DNA from: Oscillospiraceae bacterium
GTDB lineage: Bacteria; Bacillota; Clostridia; Christensenellales; Aristaeellaceae
Direction of reading: 5' to 3'
Assembly: GCA_031269355.1 (NCBI GenBank)
Contig: JAISZG010000020.1
Span: 1-34,684, forward strand
DNA length: 34,684 bases
Each line of letters opens with the position of its first letter. Positions within the stretch are counted from its first letter, which is position 1. Below are positions 1 to 7,830 of the stretch, piece after piece. The notes beneath the pieces were generated by a model. That model saw only the letters and a program-made list of their open reading frames with translations, searched no databases and was not told the DNA's origin. The position numbers were made by a program, and so were the translations under genes.

Positions 1-321
1 ACACGCGTTCAATAATTTCTCATACATCTCCGGAAGTATGTAATCGTCGCTGTCCACAAAGCCGATGTACGCGCCGGTCGCAATATCCAATCCCGCGTTG
101 CGGGCGGCGGATAATCCGCCGTTCTTCTGATGTATGACGCGAACTCGTTCATCCATATTTGCGTAATCATCGCATATCGCGCCGCAGGCGTCGGGCGATT
201 CATCGTCAACCAATATGATTTCAAGATTTTTATATGTTTGTGCTAATATGCTATCAACACATCTTTTTAAATATAATTCAACGTTAAAAATCGGTACGAT
301 AACGCTGATCGTCTCATTCAT
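1..321 (-). CDS. Family 2 glycosyltransferase, N-terminal part (runs off window)
   Basis: Only the first 107 codons are in the window. They read as the nucleotide-sugar-binding half of a GT-A fold enzyme: an SVIVPIFN first strand near residue 6, a LVDDESPD strand near residue 38, NGGLSAARNAGL near residue 68, and the metal-binding FVDSDD (DXD-type) motif near residue 90. Family members transfer a sugar from a nucleotide donor, usually to a surface polysaccharide or lipid; the acceptor cannot be told from this fragment. The ATG at 319-321 is preceded by AGAAGGA six bases upstream, which fixes the start. The gene diverges from the oxidoreductase at 517. This end of the window is more AT-rich than the rest. 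Confidence 0.85.
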   Translation of the reverse strand, partial: MNETISVIVPIFNVELYLKRCVDSILAQTYKNLEIILVDDESPDACGAICDDYANMDERVRVIHQKNGGLSAARNAGLDIATGAYIGFVDSDDYILPEMYEKLLNAC

Positions 322-455
322 TAATTGTCCTTCTTCCTATGTGCTAAGTACTTACCGTGTTTCGACATATTATGCTGATTTCCTCTTTTTTACATTTTTT
401 TTCATGATAATGCAATTGTGAATATATTATAAATGACTTACTATTGTACAGATAC

Positions 456-484
456 TTTTCTCGTGCGGTTATTTGTGATATACT
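456..484 (+). promoter_or_regulatory. Candidate sigma-A promoter for the oxidoreductase-der-plsY run
   Basis: TATACT at 479-484 is a good -10 box. The hexamer 17 bases upstream (TTTTCT, 456-461) is a weak -35. The start codon at 517 follows after an AAAGGG ribosome site at 505-510. The 195-bp gap 322-516 also has to hold the divergent promoter for the glycosyltransferase, which I could not place. Confidence 0.3.
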
Positions 485-516
485 ATTCTGGATAACTCAG
501 GAAGAAAGGGATATGT

Positions 517-1644
517 ATGCCGCAGATTTATAAGCCTAGCGAATCACCCGTTGAAAATAAGAAGCTGCGCGTTGGCGTTATAGGCACGGGTGGTATCGCG
601 CACGCCCATATGAAGGCGTATCTGAACCAGAAGGACGTGGAGATAGTCGGCGCGTCGGACATTGTGCCGGGTAAAGCGCGCGCGTTTCTTGACGAGTTTG
701 GATTAACGGACGCTCCCGATTTCGAGGATAACGACAAGCTGCTCGCGCTGAAGCCCGACGGAGTGTCGGTATGCACATACAACACCACTCATCACACATG
801 CGCCGTCGCCGCTATGAAGGCGGGCGTTCATGTGCTGTGCGAGAAGCCGATGTCGGTAACGCTCGATCAAGCGATACAGATGGCTCGCGCGCAGAAGGAA
901 ACGGGGAAGATATTAACGATAGGATTCCAGCCGCGCTATGATCCTAATATGAAGATGATAAAAGATATTGTTCGTTCCGGAGAACTGGGCGATATATATT
1001 ATGTTCAAACCGGCGGCGGGCGGCGGCGCGGCATACCGGGCGGCACGTTCATAAAAAAGGAATTGGCGGGGGTAGGATGCCTGGCGGATATAGGCTGCTA
1101 TGGTTTGGACATGGCGCTTAACACGGTAGGCTATCGTAAGCCCGTCACGGTTAGCGCGACGGCCTCCGACAGGTTTGGGAAAAATCCAAAATATTTCAAC
1201 GATGCCGAAACGTTCAGCGTGGATGATTTCTCCTGCGCGCTCATCCGTTTTGAGGACGGGCTGGTTCTTGATTTCCGCATGAGCTGGGCCATGCACATGG
1301 ACACGATGGGCGATACGCTTTTCCTTGGAACAGACGCGGGTCTTAAAGTAAAATCTCCGAACCCGCACCTCAATTGGGGCGGAGCGTGGGACGGCTCGAT
1401 AGGGGACGTATTCCTGTATAAAGATCTGTGCGGAAATCAGGTTGAAATAAAAGTACCGCTTAAGTCCGCCGAGAAATCGAATAACTTCGAATCGAAAGTG
1501 CGCGATTTTCTCGATGCGATAATCAGCGGCGGCCCTTCCCCGATTCCGTGGCAGGAGATTATATATAACCAGGCAATCATCGACGGCATCATTCGCTCGA
1601 GCGAGGCGAAGCGCGAGGTCGAGATCGTCATTCCGGAGATTTAA
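517..1644 (+). CDS. Gfo/Idh/MocA family NAD(P)-dependent oxidoreductase
   Basis: The 375-residue protein has the family's two-domain layout. The N-terminal Rossmann domain carries VGVIGTGGIAHAH at about residues 19-31 and the near-invariant CEKP motif at 108-111, whose lysine contacts the nicotinamide and substrate. The C-terminal half is the alpha/beta dimerisation and substrate domain. Relatives oxidise or epimerise sugars, inositols or amino-sugars; the substrate cannot be inferred here. The ATG at 517 has AAAGGG six bases upstream; an out-of-frame ATG at 513 lacks useful spacing. The stop overlaps the next start by one base (TAATG), so translation is probably coupled to the DUF512 gene, an unusual partner for a metabolic oxidoreductase. 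The family call is firm, the role unknown. Confidence 0.88.
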   Translation: MPQIYKPSESPVENKKLRVGVIGTGGIAHAHMKAYLNQKDVEIVGASDIVPGKARAFLDEFGLTDAPDFEDNDKLLALKPDGVSVCTYNTTHHTCAVAAMKAGVHVLCEKPMSVTLDQAIQMARAQKETGKILTIGFQPRYDPNMKMIKDIVRSGELGDIYYVQTGGGRRRGIPGGTFIKKELAGVGCLADIGCYGLDMALNTVGYRKPVTVSATASDRFGKNPKYFNDAETFSVDDFSCALIRFEDGLVLDFRMSWAMHMDTMGDTLFLGTDAGLKVKSPNPHLNWGGAWDGSIGDVFLYKDLCGNQVEIKVPLKSAEKSNNFESKVRDFLDAIISGGPSPIPWQEIIYNQAIIDGIIRSSEAKREVEIVIPEI

Positions 1645-2972
1645 TGCCAAGTCACCCTGTAGAATCGGTAGCGGCGGGCAGCGTCGCGGAGCGCGCTGGC
1701 ATTCGTCCCGGCGATCGGCTGCGGTCGATCAACGGCGAATCCATTCGCGACCAAATCGATTATCTCGCGCTGTCCCAGAAATCATCGCTGCGCCTGGTAT
1801 GGGAGACCGACGATGGTTCGTCGACCGCGCTCATCCGCAAGAGGAAAGACGAACCTCTCGGGCTGACGTTTGGCGAGAGCATGCGCTTGAAACCAAAGCG
1901 ATGCGCGAATCGCTGCGTATTTTGTTTTGTCGATCAGCTGCCCGACGGTATGCGGCTATCGCTGTATATTAAAGACGACGATTGGCGCATGTCGCTGATA
2001 ATGGGCAACTATGTCACGCTGACGAATTTGTCCGATGCGGAATTCGAACGGCTGCTCCGCCGCCGCGCAAGCCCGCTGTATCTGTCGGTTCACACTCTGA
2101 ATCCGGAGCTGCGCGCGAGAATGCTGGGCTGCTCGCGCGGCGGCGAACTGGACGCGCGGCTTCGCGCGTTATGTGAGCGCGGCATCCGTTTTCATGCGCA
2201 GATCGTAATGTGCCCGGATTGGAACGACGGCGCCGCGTTGGATGAAACGATAGCCGGATTGTTATCCTATATTCCAAACGCGCAATCTGTCGCGGTTGTA
2301 CCCGTCGGGCTGACGCGGCACCGCGCGGGGCTGGACGCGCTGCGACCGGTCGATCGCGAGACCGCGCGGCGCACGCTCGACCAGATTCGCCGCTGGCAGC
2401 GCGTATCCCGCGAGAGAACCGGATCGTCGTTCGTATTTGCGGCGGACGAATTGTATATCAAAGCGGGCGAACAGATTCCGAACGACGCGGAATATGAAGA
2501 TTATCCGCAGATAGAGAACGGCGTCGGGCTGCTCAGGAGATTCGCGATGGAATATGAGGAGGCGTGGCGGGAGGGCAATCGATGCGCTGCAACCGATAGG
2601 ACGCCGCAGCGCCGCCGCGTCATTGTCGCTACGGGCGTGGACGCCGCACCGTTCCTGCGCGAATTGATCGGGCGATTTCCGGTGTTCGCGGACGTGACCG
2701 TACGCGCGGTCGTCAATCGCTTTTTTGGAGAAACCATCACCGTGGCGGGGCTGCTTACCGGTCGGGATCTCGCGGAACAGCTTGCGGACGTGAGCGCCGA
2801 CGAAATATTAATACCCGGCAGCGCGCTTAATGCGGACGGATTATTTCTGGACGATTGGACGCTGAAGCGGCTTCGCGACGAGCTTTCCGTGCCCGTGCGG
2901 ACTGTCGGAAGCTCCGGCGAATCTCTATACGCTTGCTTGTGTGGATCGGACGAACCGATAATCGGAGGATAG
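1644..2972 (+). CDS. DUF512 / PDZ-domain radical SAM-type protein
   Basis: The 442-residue protein starts with a PDZ-like domain (about residues 5-50, with SVAERAGIRPGD and the INGE turn). It then has a CxxxCxxC cluster at Cys87, Cys91 and Cys94, the spacing used by radical SAM enzymes to hold a 4Fe-4S cluster, and then the family signature FCFVDQLPDGMR followed by SLYIKDDDWRMSLIMGNY. The DUF512 region occupies the C-terminal half. Its reaction is not established. Proteins of this family commonly sit directly upstream of der in Clostridia, as here: the stop at 2970-2972 abuts the der ATG, and the der ribosome site GGAGG lies inside this gene. The start is the ATG overlapping the previous stop. 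Confidence 0.88.
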   Translation: MPSHPVESVAAGSVAERAGIRPGDRLRSINGESIRDQIDYLALSQKSSLRLVWETDDGSSTALIRKRKDEPLGLTFGESMRLKPKRCANRCVFCFVDQLPDGMRLSLYIKDDDWRMSLIMGNYVTLTNLSDAEFERLLRRRASPLYLSVHTLNPELRARMLGCSRGGELDARLRALCERGIRFHAQIVMCPDWNDGAALDETIAGLLSYIPNAQSVAVVPVGLTRHRAGLDALRPVDRETARRTLDQIRRWQRVSRERTGSSFVFAADELYIKAGEQIPNDAEYEDYPQIENGVGLLRRFAMEYEEAWREGNRCAATDRTPQRRRVIVATGVDAAPFLRELIGRFPVFADVTVRAVVNRFFGETITVAGLLTGRDLAEQLADVSADEILIPGSALNADGLFLDDWTLKRLRDELSVPVRTVGSSGESLYACLCGSDEPIIGG

Positions 2973-4301
2973 ATGGCAAAACCGCTAGTCGCCATAGTCG
3001 GGCGGCCGAATGTCGGGAAATCGACATTCTTTAACAAAATGATCGGACGCCGCGCGGCTATCGTTGAGGATACGCCGGGCGTAACGCGCGACCGAATATA
3101 TGAGGATGTCGAATGGCGCGGCTTTACGTTTACGCTGATCGATACCGGCGGCATAGATCCAAATACGACCGACGTGCTTCTATCCCAAATGCGCCGCCAG
3201 GCGGAGATAGCGATAGACACATGCGACCTGATTTTGTTCATGGTGGATGCGCGAAGCGGATTGACCGCCGATGATCAGGATGTCGCAGATATGCTTCGCC
3301 GCGCCGGCAAGCCTGTTCTATTAATTGCGAACAAGGCGGATACGGCGGCTTTGGATAAGGAAGCCGTCGATTTTTACGAGCTTGGGCTTGGCGATCCTAT
3401 TCCTGTTTCCAGCACGAACCAGCTTGGGCTCGGCGACCTGCTCGACGCGATACTAAGCGCGTTGCCTGGCGCGCCGCTGGAAGCGGACGAAGAGGACGCG
3501 CGTCCGATACGCGTCGCCGTCGTAGGCAAGCCAAACGCGGGGAAGTCGTCGCTCGTAAATAAGCTGCTGGGTCAGGAGCGGGTGATGGTATCGGATATAC
3601 CGGGTACCACACGCGACGCCATCGATACGGAAATCACGGCGAACGGGCAGCGCTACCTGCTCATCGACACTGCGGGCATACGCCGCAAGCGCGCAATCGA
3701 GGATGGAACGCTTGAACGCTACAGCGTGCTGCGCGCCATTGCCGCCATACGCCGCTGCGACGTCGCGCTGCTTATGATCGACGCGGCGGACGGAGTAACC
3801 GAGCAGGACGCCAAGATAGCGGGGCTTACGCTGGATGAGGGGCGTGCGTTGGTCGTCGCGGTCAATAAGTGGGATTTAGTCGAGAAGGAGACGCGCACGC
3901 TCGAAACGTTTGAAAAGACGGTTCGCGAGCAGCTTAAGTTCGCGCCTTACGCGCGCGTGCTGTTTATATCCGCGAAAACGGGGCAGCGCACCGGCAAGGT
4001 GTTTGAGACGGTTCGCGAAGCATATGATCAGTCGAATAAGCGTGTGACGACCGGCTCGCTGAACGATCTGTTGGCGGATGCCCAGATCGCGTTCCAGCCG
4101 CCCGCGTCAGGCGGCCGTCGATTAAAAATTTATTACGCGACGCAGCCAAGCGTCGCGCCGCCAATGTTCCTGTTTTTTGTGAACGATGAGTCGCTCGTGC
4201 ATTTTACGTACGCTCGGTATCTGGAAAACCGGCTGCGGAAGGCGTTCGGGTTCGACGGCACTCCTATTAAGTTGATATTCCGAAATCGAAAACAAACATA
4301 A
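2973..4301 (+). CDS. der: Ribosome assembly GTPase Der (EngA)
   Basis: Der acts in late maturation of the 50S ribosomal subunit. The 442-residue protein shows the diagnostic tandem GTPase architecture: a first P-loop GRPNVGKS at 10-17 with DTPG, DTGG and NKAD (120-123), a second P-loop GKPNAGKS at 185-192 with DIPGTTRD, DTAGI and NKWD, and a C-terminal KH-like RNA-binding domain of about 100 residues. Length is normal for the family. The start has GGAGG five bases upstream. It is followed ten bases later by plsY in the same direction. No key residue appears to be missing. Confidence 0.97.
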   Translation: MAKPLVAIVGRPNVGKSTFFNKMIGRRAAIVEDTPGVTRDRIYEDVEWRGFTFTLIDTGGIDPNTTDVLLSQMRRQAEIAIDTCDLILFMVDARSGLTADDQDVADMLRRAGKPVLLIANKADTAALDKEAVDFYELGLGDPIPVSSTNQLGLGDLLDAILSALPGAPLEADEEDARPIRVAVVGKPNAGKSSLVNKLLGQERVMVSDIPGTTRDAIDTEITANGQRYLLIDTAGIRRKRAIEDGTLERYSVLRAIAAIRRCDVALLMIDAADGVTEQDAKIAGLTLDEGRALVVAVNKWDLVEKETRTLETFEKTVREQLKFAPYARVLFISAKTGQRTGKVFETVREAYDQSNKRVTTGSLNDLLADAQIAFQPPASGGRRLKIYYATQPSVAPPMFLFFVNDESLVHFTYARYLENRLRKAFGFDGTPIKLIFRNRKQT

Positions 4302-4311
4302 AGGAGATAAT

Positions 4312-4965
4312 ATGCGTACTATCCTGCAGGTTATACTGGGCGTCGCGGTTATTGCAGCCGCGTACTTCTTTGGCGGACTGTCAACCGGAATGTGGATAGC
4401 TTCCCGATCGAAGGGAATGGACATTCGAAAATATGGCAGCGGCAGTTCCGGCGCGACGAACGTGCTTCGCGTGCTTGGACGCGGGCCGGGAGTCGCGACG
4501 TTCGCCGGCGATTTGCTTAAGGGGATTATCGCCGGTTTATTTGGATTGCTGATAGGACCTTATATAGGCATATCAAACATGGCCGGCGCGGCGCTGTGCG
4601 GCTTTTGCGCGGTTGTTGGCCACATATGGCCCGCCGCGTCAGGATTCCGGGGTGGCAAGGGCGTGGCCACGGCGGCGGGCGTATTTCTCATCGTAGCGTC
4701 CTGGCAGGGGGTGGTTTCTATCGCGGCGGCATTGGTGTGCATATTTCTTACTCGCATCGTATCCATTGGGTCGTTGCTTGGAGCGGTTCTGTTTTTCCTG
4801 CTGACGGGTCCTTGGGGATGGATGAACAATCGCCCGTGGATGTTTTTCTTCTCGCTGGGCGTCGCGGGCGTGGTGTTCTTCGCCCACCGCAGCAATATTA
4901 AGCGGCTGTTATCGGGAACGGAGAACACTCTCGATTTCAGTAAGTTGTTCGAAAAATCACGATAA
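4312..4965 (+). CDS. plsY: Acyl-phosphate:glycerol-3-phosphate acyltransferase PlsY
   Basis: PlsY makes lysophosphatidic acid from acyl-phosphate and glycerol-3-phosphate at the inner face of the membrane, the first committed step of phospholipid synthesis in most Gram-positive bacteria. The 217-residue protein has about five membrane segments and three family motifs: RKYGSGSSGATN (39-50), GFRGGKGVAT (111-120), and HRSNIKRLLSGTE near the C-terminus. An AAAGGAGA ribosome site precedes the ATG. The der-plsY order is common in Bacillota, where gpsA usually follows; here gpsA is absent and an opposite-strand dehydrogenase comes next. Confidence 0.95.
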   Translation: MRTILQVILGVAVIAAAYFFGGLSTGMWIASRSKGMDIRKYGSGSSGATNVLRVLGRGPGVATFAGDLLKGIIAGLFGLLIGPYIGISNMAGAALCGFCAVVGHIWPAASGFRGGKGVATAAGVFLIVASWQGVVSIAAALVCIFLTRIVSIGSLLGAVLFFLLTGPWGWMNNRPWMFFFSLGVAGVVFFAHRSNIKRLLSGTENTLDFSKLFEKSR

Positions 4966-4974
4966 ATACATAAA

Positions 4975-5006
4975 CAATAAGATGCGATAGGCGTCTGGTA
5001 TTATTG
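4975..5006. terminator. Candidate bidirectional hairpin between plsY and the SDR gene
   Basis: The convergent gap contains nested inverted repeats. ATACATAAA (4966-4974) pairs with TTTATGTAT (5021-5029), CAATAA (4975-4980) pairs with TTATTG (5001-5006), and GATGC pairs with GCGTC inside, allowing one G-U. The GC core is short and there is no clean U-run, so this is a weak terminator candidate for either strand. Confidence 0.3.
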
Positions 5007-5021
5007 GGGCGGAACCTGGAT

Positions 5022-5834
5022 TTATGTATGCCCTTGCTGGTGCATCCATATTTTCATAACCAAGCTATGCGGCAGCATCTTTGTCAGAAACACCTGCGCG
5101 CGCACCATAAATCCGAGTATCGAAACGTCCTTCCCTTTAGCAAGATCCGCGAACGCCCGCGCCGCCACGTCGCGCGGTTCCCAAAGTTTATTGAAGTATG
5201 TAACGGCGTTCTTGTCAGTCGCGGCTTGGTCAAGGAAATCAGTGCGAACCCAGCCGGGGCATACGCAAATCACGCGTACGCCGCGCGATTTTAGCTCCAC
5301 GTTCAGCGTGCGGCTGAAGCTTAGCACATACGCCTTGCTCGCGCCGTACACGTTGATATACGGCACCGGTTGAAACGACGAGAGAGAGCCGATGTTCACA
5401 ATCGCGGCGCCTTTATCCATATAAGGCAGGCTGGCGACGCACATGGCCGTCAGCGCGCGGTCGTTCAGGTCGATCATGCCAAGTAGCGTTTCCGCAGGCA
5501 CGTCCAGCGTATGGGCGAAGCGTCCGTATCCTGCGGCGTTTACGAGGCAGCGCACGCGCGGATTTTCGATGCGAAGCATCTGCTCATATCGAAGCACGCC
5601 ATCCGGCGCGGCAAGATCCAACGGTATCAACCTTGCGGGGATCGGCAGCTCCTTCGCCAGCGTTTCCAACCTATCCTCACGTCGCGCGATCAGCCAGATT
5701 TCCTCTGGAGTGTCGACTGCGCTTCGCGCGGATCCGTCGGCAAGCAGCCGGGCGAAATCTCGCCCGATGCCGGACGACGCGCCCGTTACGACGGCAATTA
5801 TCCTACCATTGGGTTGACCGCAATATTCGTTCAT
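5022..5834 (-). CDS. Short-chain dehydrogenase/reductase (SDR)
   Basis: A classical SDR of 270 residues. The cofactor loop TGASSGIG lies at 17-24, the NAAGYG motif at 99-104, and the catalytic Ser150, Tyr163 and Lys167 (YGASK) are in place, with PGWVRTDF after the active site. Such enzymes oxidise or reduce alcohols and ketones with NAD(P); the substrate is not predictable. The start at 5832-5834 is chosen because GGAAAGGA sits six bases upstream. An in-frame ATG 23 codons earlier would add an atypical N-terminus without a comparable ribosome site. The gene is transcribed away from the carboxypeptidase gene at 5940 and converges on plsY. Confidence 0.88.
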   Translation of the reverse strand: MNEYCGQPNGRIIAVVTGASSGIGRDFARLLADGSARSAVDTPEEIWLIARREDRLETLAKELPIPARLIPLDLAAPDGVLRYEQMLRIENPRVRCLVNAAGYGRFAHTLDVPAETLLGMIDLNDRALTAMCVASLPYMDKGAAIVNIGSLSSFQPVPYINVYGASKAYVLSFSRTLNVELKSRGVRVICVCPGWVRTDFLDQAATDKNAVTYFNKLWEPRDVAARAFADLAKGKDVSILGFMVRAQVFLTKMLPHSLVMKIWMHQQGHT

Positions 5835-5904
5835 ATGCCATCCTTTCCATGCCGATATGCATGTCATAACGCTTACGGTATTCCGATATGTTCTGCGCCG
5901 CATG

Positions 5905-5933
5905 TGTACAAAGCCATGTGGGCATGATACAAT
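5905..5933 (+). promoter_or_regulatory. Promoter placing transcription start at or next to the dacF-like ATG
   Basis: TGTACA (5905-5910) and TACAAT (5928-5933) are separated by exactly 17 bases and match the sigma-A consensus at 4 and 5 of 6 positions. The -10 box ends six bases before the ATG at 5940, so the expected transcript start falls on or beside the start codon. There is no Shine-Dalgarno sequence in between. Confidence 0.5.
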
Positions 5934-5939
5934 ATTGTT

Positions 5940-7430
5940 ATGAATCGGACAAGACTCGCGCGGGTTTTGACTGCGCTGTTAATGATATTACTTTTGTTCA
6001 CGGCGACAGTAAGCGCCGAGGAAACTGCGGTCGCGCCTACCGCCACGCGCGATCCAAACGCGGTTCCATATGATTATGATCACCCGGAGCGGCTGCTTCC
6101 CGAACAGATAGTCGCGCACGCGTTTGTGTTGATGGAGCTTGAAACGGGGGACATACTTATGCAGCGCGGCGCGGACGAGGAAATGTATCCTGCGTCCACG
6201 ACAAAAATTATGACCGCGCTGCTAACGCTGGAGGATTGCGAGATGACGGCGGCCGCAGAAGGCGTTACGCTTGACGAAGTGCTGAACCGGCGTATTACCA
6301 TATCCGAATCGGCGGTGGATATTCCGGCGGACGCGTCTAAGGCAGGGCTGCGCGCGGGGGATTCGATCACGATTTTGGACGCGCTTTACGGTATGATGCT
6401 CGAGTCCGGCAACGACGCGGCCAACGCGCTGGCGGAATATGTTTCCGGAAGCCAGGAAAAATTTGTCGATTACATGAACGACGCGGCTGGCGCGTTTGGG
6501 CTGACAAACACTCACTTTATGAACCCGCACGGGTATCATGATCCCGATCATTATATTAGCGCGCTCGACATGGCCGCTATTTCAAAAGCGGCGATGAGGA
6601 AGCCGATATTCCGGAAGATCGTATCCACGCTGAATTATACGATTTCCTCGGGAGTGCGCAACGCGCTTAACCTGTATAACTCAAACCGTTTGATCGATCC
6701 TGGCGCGAACACGTACTACTATCGCTATGCGACCGGCGTTAAGACGGGCACTCATTCGATGGCGGATCACACGCTCGTCGCAGCCGCCGAGAAGGACGGC
6801 GTAACGCTGCTAGCCGTGCTGCTGTTCACAAACGAATACAGCCGCTGGGCGGACGCGAAATGGCTGTTCGAGTATGGTTTTACCCAGTATACCAGCCTGA
6901 CGCCGGAGCAAATTTATAATAAAGACCCCTATACAATTCAGGCGACCAGTTTCTCACTTTCGGATGAAGGCATGGGCGAACTGACGCTGGCGATCGAGGC
7001 GGTCGATCCAAATGAAACCGCGCGCATCACCGGACCTAACGCGGACGTGCAGCTGCTGATGGAAAGCTATCGATCCTACACCACCATCCAATGGACGCGC
7101 GGTCGTCAGCCCAGAGCGCCAATCTACCAGGGCGAAGTGCTGGGCGTGATGACCTTCTATACGCCGGATGGAGAAGCTTCAAAGTACAACCTAATCGCGC
7201 CGCGCGATATAGCGGCGCGCACGGACGCGCCGCTTACTCTGGAAGAAATAGAAGAGCTGGCGCGCACGGATCCCCTTCCGCTGCCGCCGTTTTCTTGGGA
7301 TTGGATAACCCCTCCGGCGATAGCGTTCGTCGCTATGACATTCGCAATGCGCTCCGTAGTGCGATGGGTTCGAAACGCCAGGCGGGATGCGCGGCAGATA
7401 CCCAAGCCCAAACGGCGTACATATAGATGA
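5940..7430 (+). CDS. Serine-type D-Ala-D-Ala carboxypeptidase, DacF/PBP5 family
   Basis: This low-molecular-weight penicillin-binding protein trims the terminal D-alanine of peptidoglycan stem peptides outside the membrane. The 496-residue protein starts with a signal peptide (MNRTR, then a hydrophobic core, likely cleaved after VSA near residue 26). The active-site motifs are Ser86-Thr-Thr-Lys89, Ser156-Gly-Asn158 and Lys268-Thr-Gly. A PBP5-type C-terminal domain follows, then a hydrophobic stretch (WITPPAIAFVAMTFAM) and a very basic tail that probably anchor it. It is longer than typical PBP5 (about 400). The ATG at 5940 is the only good start because it begins the signal peptide, yet no ribosome-binding site precedes it. 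The stop codon touches the stop of rsfS on the other strand. Confidence 0.92.
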   Translation: MNRTRLARVLTALLMILLLFTATVSAEETAVAPTATRDPNAVPYDYDHPERLLPEQIVAHAFVLMELETGDILMQRGADEEMYPASTTKIMTALLTLEDCEMTAAAEGVTLDEVLNRRITISESAVDIPADASKAGLRAGDSITILDALYGMMLESGNDAANALAEYVSGSQEKFVDYMNDAAGAFGLTNTHFMNPHGYHDPDHYISALDMAAISKAAMRKPIFRKIVSTLNYTISSGVRNALNLYNSNRLIDPGANTYYYRYATGVKTGTHSMADHTLVAAAEKDGVTLLAVLLFTNEYSRWADAKWLFEYGFTQYTSLTPEQIYNKDPYTIQATSFSLSDEGMGELTLAIEAVDPNETARITGPNADVQLLMESYRSYTTIQWTRGRQPRAPIYQGEVLGVMTFYTPDGEASKYNLIAPRDIAARTDAPLTLEEIEELARTDPLPLPPFSWDWITPPAIAFVAMTFAMRSVVRWVRNARRDARQIPKPKRRTYR

Positions 7431-7784
7431 TTATAGATTTATTACGATTTTATTGCTTCCGTCGGTCCACAACCGTTCGAGATTATAGTATGCCCGCTCC
7501 TGCTCGTGGAACAGGTGGACTATTACATTGCCATAATCTATAACGATCCAACGACCCTCCGATATTCCTTCCTTCCGGCGCGGCGCGGCGCCCGTTTCAT
7601 CCAGCTTTTCTGTAAGCGATTCGTAAAGCGCGCGCACCTGCAGCGCGGAGCGACCGGACGCGATCACAAACGCTTCAGCGAGAACTGTCATATGCGCTAC
7701 GTCCAGCGCGATCACATCCTCCGCCTTCCTGTCGTCTAAATGGCTGACTATCATTTTTACTAGTTCTAACGTTGATGATTCCAT
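7431..7784 (-). CDS. rsfS: Ribosomal silencing factor RsfS
   Basis: RsfS (DUF143/Iojap) binds ribosomal protein uL14 and blocks joining of the 50S and 30S subunits when nutrients are short. The 117-residue protein shows the family pattern: KAEDVIALDV near residue 20, an ASGRSALQVRAL segment, WIVIDYGNVIVHLF and a YYNLERLW end. AAAGGAG sits seven bases before the ATG. It is the last gene of the obgE-yhbY-nadD/yqeK-rsfS cluster and starts 46 bases after the nadD-yqeK stop. Its stop abuts that of the convergent carboxypeptidase gene with no gap, so any terminator must lie inside coding sequence. Confidence 0.95.
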   Translation of the reverse strand: MESSTLELVKMIVSHLDDRKAEDVIALDVAHMTVLAEAFVIASGRSALQVRALYESLTEKLDETGAAPRRKEGISEGRWIVIDYGNVIVHLFHEQERAYYNLERLWTDGSNKIVINL

Positions 7785-7830
7785 ACAGTCACTCCTTTTA
7801 TATTGCGTATTTATTGGCGGTCAGCTTTGG

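Noticed and set aside
913-1650. Minus-strand frame opposite the oxidoreductase
   Set aside because: It is an antisense frame without a ribosome site; the plus-strand gene has clear Rossmann motifs.
4946-4962. Short match to the mobile-element terminus at the end of plsY (GTTCGAAAAATC)
   Set aside because: It encodes the conserved end of PlsY, has no GGGC terminus, no partner inverted repeat and no TA flanks, so it is most likely chance.
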